Positions 63,025 through 64,000 of a DNA stretch of 64,000 bases are shown here, in pieces. The stretch covers positions 85,810 to 149,809 of the forward strand of contig CALFLL010000072.1 of NCBI GenBank assembly GCA_937880845.1. The letters are read 5' to 3'. The notes beneath the pieces were generated by a model, which saw only the letters and a list, made by a program, of their open reading frames with translations, ran no database searches and had not been told where the DNA came from. The position numbers and the translations under genes were made by a program. This DNA comes from an uncultured Drancourtella sp. (GTDB lineage Bacteria > Bacillota > Clostridia > Lachnospirales > Lachnospiraceae). The stretch's first letter is position 1. Every line of letters begins with the position of its first letter.

Positions 63025-63032
63025 CCCAAGGG
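63025..63032 (+). other. Right attachment core (attR)
   Basis: CCCAAGGG, identical to 51358-51365. Preceded by an ATG at 63019 that would allow translation of the remaining VirD4 part. Confidence 0.85.
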
Positions 63033-63945
63033 AACCATCATTGTAGAATGCGGTAAAATGCTGGCAAGGGGAACACCGAAGAAGGATAAGAACGGAAAAA
63101 TTATGCGTGATAAACATGGCAGGGTAATCATGTCACCGTATAAAATTAAAGTGCTGAATACGATTAACTTTGCAAAAAGTATGCACTACAATCCATTTCA
63201 TTATATTCGTTCGGAAAAAGATATTCTGAAACTGGTAAATACCATTATGGTGAATACGAAGGGCGAGGGCGAAAAGTCCAATGAAGATTTCTGGACGAAA
63301 GCGGAACGTCTGCTGTATTGTGCTTTGATTGGGTATATCTGGTATGAAGCACCAGAGGAAGAACAGAATTTTTCAACTCTGCTGGAGTTTATCAATGCTT
63401 CTGAGACAAGAGAGGAAGATGAAGAATTTAAAAATGCAGTCGATGAGTTGTTTGAGGAACTGGAAAGAGACAATCCGAACCATTTTGCAGTAAGGCAGTA
63501 TAAAAAATATAAACTGGCGGCAGGAAAGACAGCAAAGAGTATTTTAATCAGTTGTGGTGCCAGACTTGCTCCATTTGATATTGCTGAACTTCGGGAGCTG
63601 ATGTCTTATGATGAAATGGAACTGGATATGATTGGAGATCAGAGGACTGCACTGTTTATTATTATCTCTGATACCGATGATACATTTAACTTTGTAGTGG
63701 CGATGATGTACAGTCAGCTTTTCAACTTATTATGTGACAGGGCAGACGATGTTCATCATGGAAGACTGCCTTATCATGTGCGAATCCTCTGTGACGAGTT
63801 CGCAAATATCGGCCAGATTCCGAAGTTTGATAAGCTCATTGCAACCATCCGAAGCAGAGAAATCTCAGCGTCCATTATCCTGCAATCACAGTCTCAGCTT
63901 AAAACAATTTACAGGGATGCAGCAGAAACCATTACAGGCAACTGT
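63025..63945 (+). pseudogene. virD4: VirD4/TraG coupling protein, 3' part, entered again by a group II intron
   Basis: Continues the coupling protein in frame after attR: GTIIVECGKMLARGTPKKD, FNPFHY-like HYNPFHYIRSEKDILKLVNT, GEKSNEDFWTKAERLLYCAL, RTALFIIISDTDDTFNFVVA, RILCDEFANIGQIPKFDKL (Walker B) and SASIILQSQSQLKTIYRDAA. Homology stops after ETITGNC, where related proteins continue with Asp and an FLGGKE-like segment. An ATG at 63019 supplied by the nested element has no clear RBS, so this fragment is probably not made efficiently. Confidence 0.9.
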
Positions 63946-64000
63946 GTGCGCCCAGAAGTCGCCAGCGCAATATAAATTGGCGACGTGGTACTTACAGGAT
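63946..64000 (+). mobile_element. 5' end of a group II intron (cut by window)
   Basis: Starts with GTGCGCCCAGA, the 5' consensus GTGYG of bacterial group II introns and the same first bases as the lactococcal LtrB intron. It is placed directly after the virD4 codon TGT. A perfect 7-bp hairpin (GTCGCCA / TGGCGAC, 63958-63984) follows, as expected in the first part of domain I. The intron-encoded reverse transcriptase lies outside the window. Because such introns splice out, this insertion need not inactivate virD4. Confidence 0.8.

Larger units (their letters stand above)
51358..63032 (+). mobile_element. Nested mobilizable element (serine-recombinase, Tn4451-like) inside virD4
   Basis: About 11.67 kb bounded by the 8-bp direct repeat CCCAAGGG. 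Joining the outer flanks at this repeat exactly restores the VirD4 reading frame (TDPKGTIIVECGKML). Contents from left: serine recombinase, TnpV, small membrane and helical proteins, cytosine methyltransferase and HaeIII-like endonuclease, unknown small genes, oriT-like hairpins, MobV-type relaxase, CHC2 primase, VapE, TnpW. It can supply its own excision, replication start and relaxase but has no transfer channel, so it should use that of a helper ICE, perhaps another copy of its host. Confidence 0.93.
41525..64000 (+). mobile_element. Tn1549/CTn-type integrative conjugative element, left part
   Basis: Sigma factor, giant SpaA/Cna-B surface protein, cysteine-rich small protein, RepA-N protein, PcfB and VirD4 coupling protein occur in the fixed order of Tn1549-like ICEs. 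The rest (VirB4, CHAP, relaxase, integrase) must lie to the right. The true left end is not identified; it may be anywhere between 37 and 41.5 kb. No attachment site or integrase is visible in the window. Confidence 0.8.

Overview
The window reads as chromosomal DNA of an anaerobic Clostridia, most probably a gut Lachnospiraceae. The evidence is moderate G+C, strong AGGAGG ribosome binding sites, a biotin-type oxaloacetate decarboxylase with separate subunits, a Gram-positive CpsB/C/D-LCP capsule module, a LoaP-type antiterminator, and Tn1549/CTn-type conjugation genes next to Tn4451-type TnpV/TnpW genes. The species cannot be named from the sequence.

Layout. (1) 1-6.2 kb, core genes: oxaloacetate decarboxylase beta (cut by the window edge) and alpha subunits, a coiled-coil tail-anchored protein, an RpiR/SIS regulator, a BaiN/HI0933-type flavoprotein and cytidylate kinase. 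(2) 6.2-35.4 kb, one large capsule/exopolysaccharide locus, all on the + strand: CpsB phosphatase, Wzz-like CpsC, CpsD tyrosine kinase, an Ig-like membrane protein, an LCP ligase, a LoaP antiterminator followed at once by a terminator, two parallel dehydratase/aminotransferase/sugar-transferase/acetyltransferase sets (bacillosamine-like), glycosyltransferases, Wzy, Wzx, a CapE/CapG/CapF-like set for UDP-N-acetyl-L-fucosamine, UDP-sugar dehydrogenase and GlmS. (3) 35.4-41.8 kb, small membrane, VanZ and HTH genes, many terminators, a perfect promoter containing a LexA-type palindrome, and a possible small RNA. (4) 41.5-64 kb, part of a Tn1549-like integrative conjugative element (ICE): sigma factor, a 1964-aa SpaA/Cna-B surface protein, RepA-N protein, PcfB and the VirD4 coupling protein. 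VirD4 is split at its DPKG motif by an 11.7-kb nested element (51358-63032) with a large serine recombinase, TnpV, a HaeIII-like restriction-modification pair, a MobV-type relaxase with a hairpin-rich oriT candidate, a CHC2 primase, VapE and TnpW. At 63946 the same VirD4 gene is entered a second time, by what looks like the 5' end of a group II intron.

Most notable signal. The capsule locus carries four long poly-G runs (10, 10, 9 and 7 G), each at a place where a length change would alter expression: in the spacer of the locus promoter (6243), in the nucleotide-binding loop of the first dehydratase (11798, now frameshifted), just after the upstream start codon of the second dehydratase (15921, now in frame) and inside an acetyltransferase (20117, now frameshifted). 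No other G run of this length was seen in the 64 kb. I infer a multi-site slipped-strand phase-variation system that switches both the amount and the chemistry of the capsule. Homopolymer error in the assembly is the main alternative and must be excluded by read-level data.

A second pattern: GGCC, the site expected for a HaeIII-type enzyme, is nearly absent by eye from the mobile half (about 3 in 21 kb) but common in the first 8 kb (about 13).
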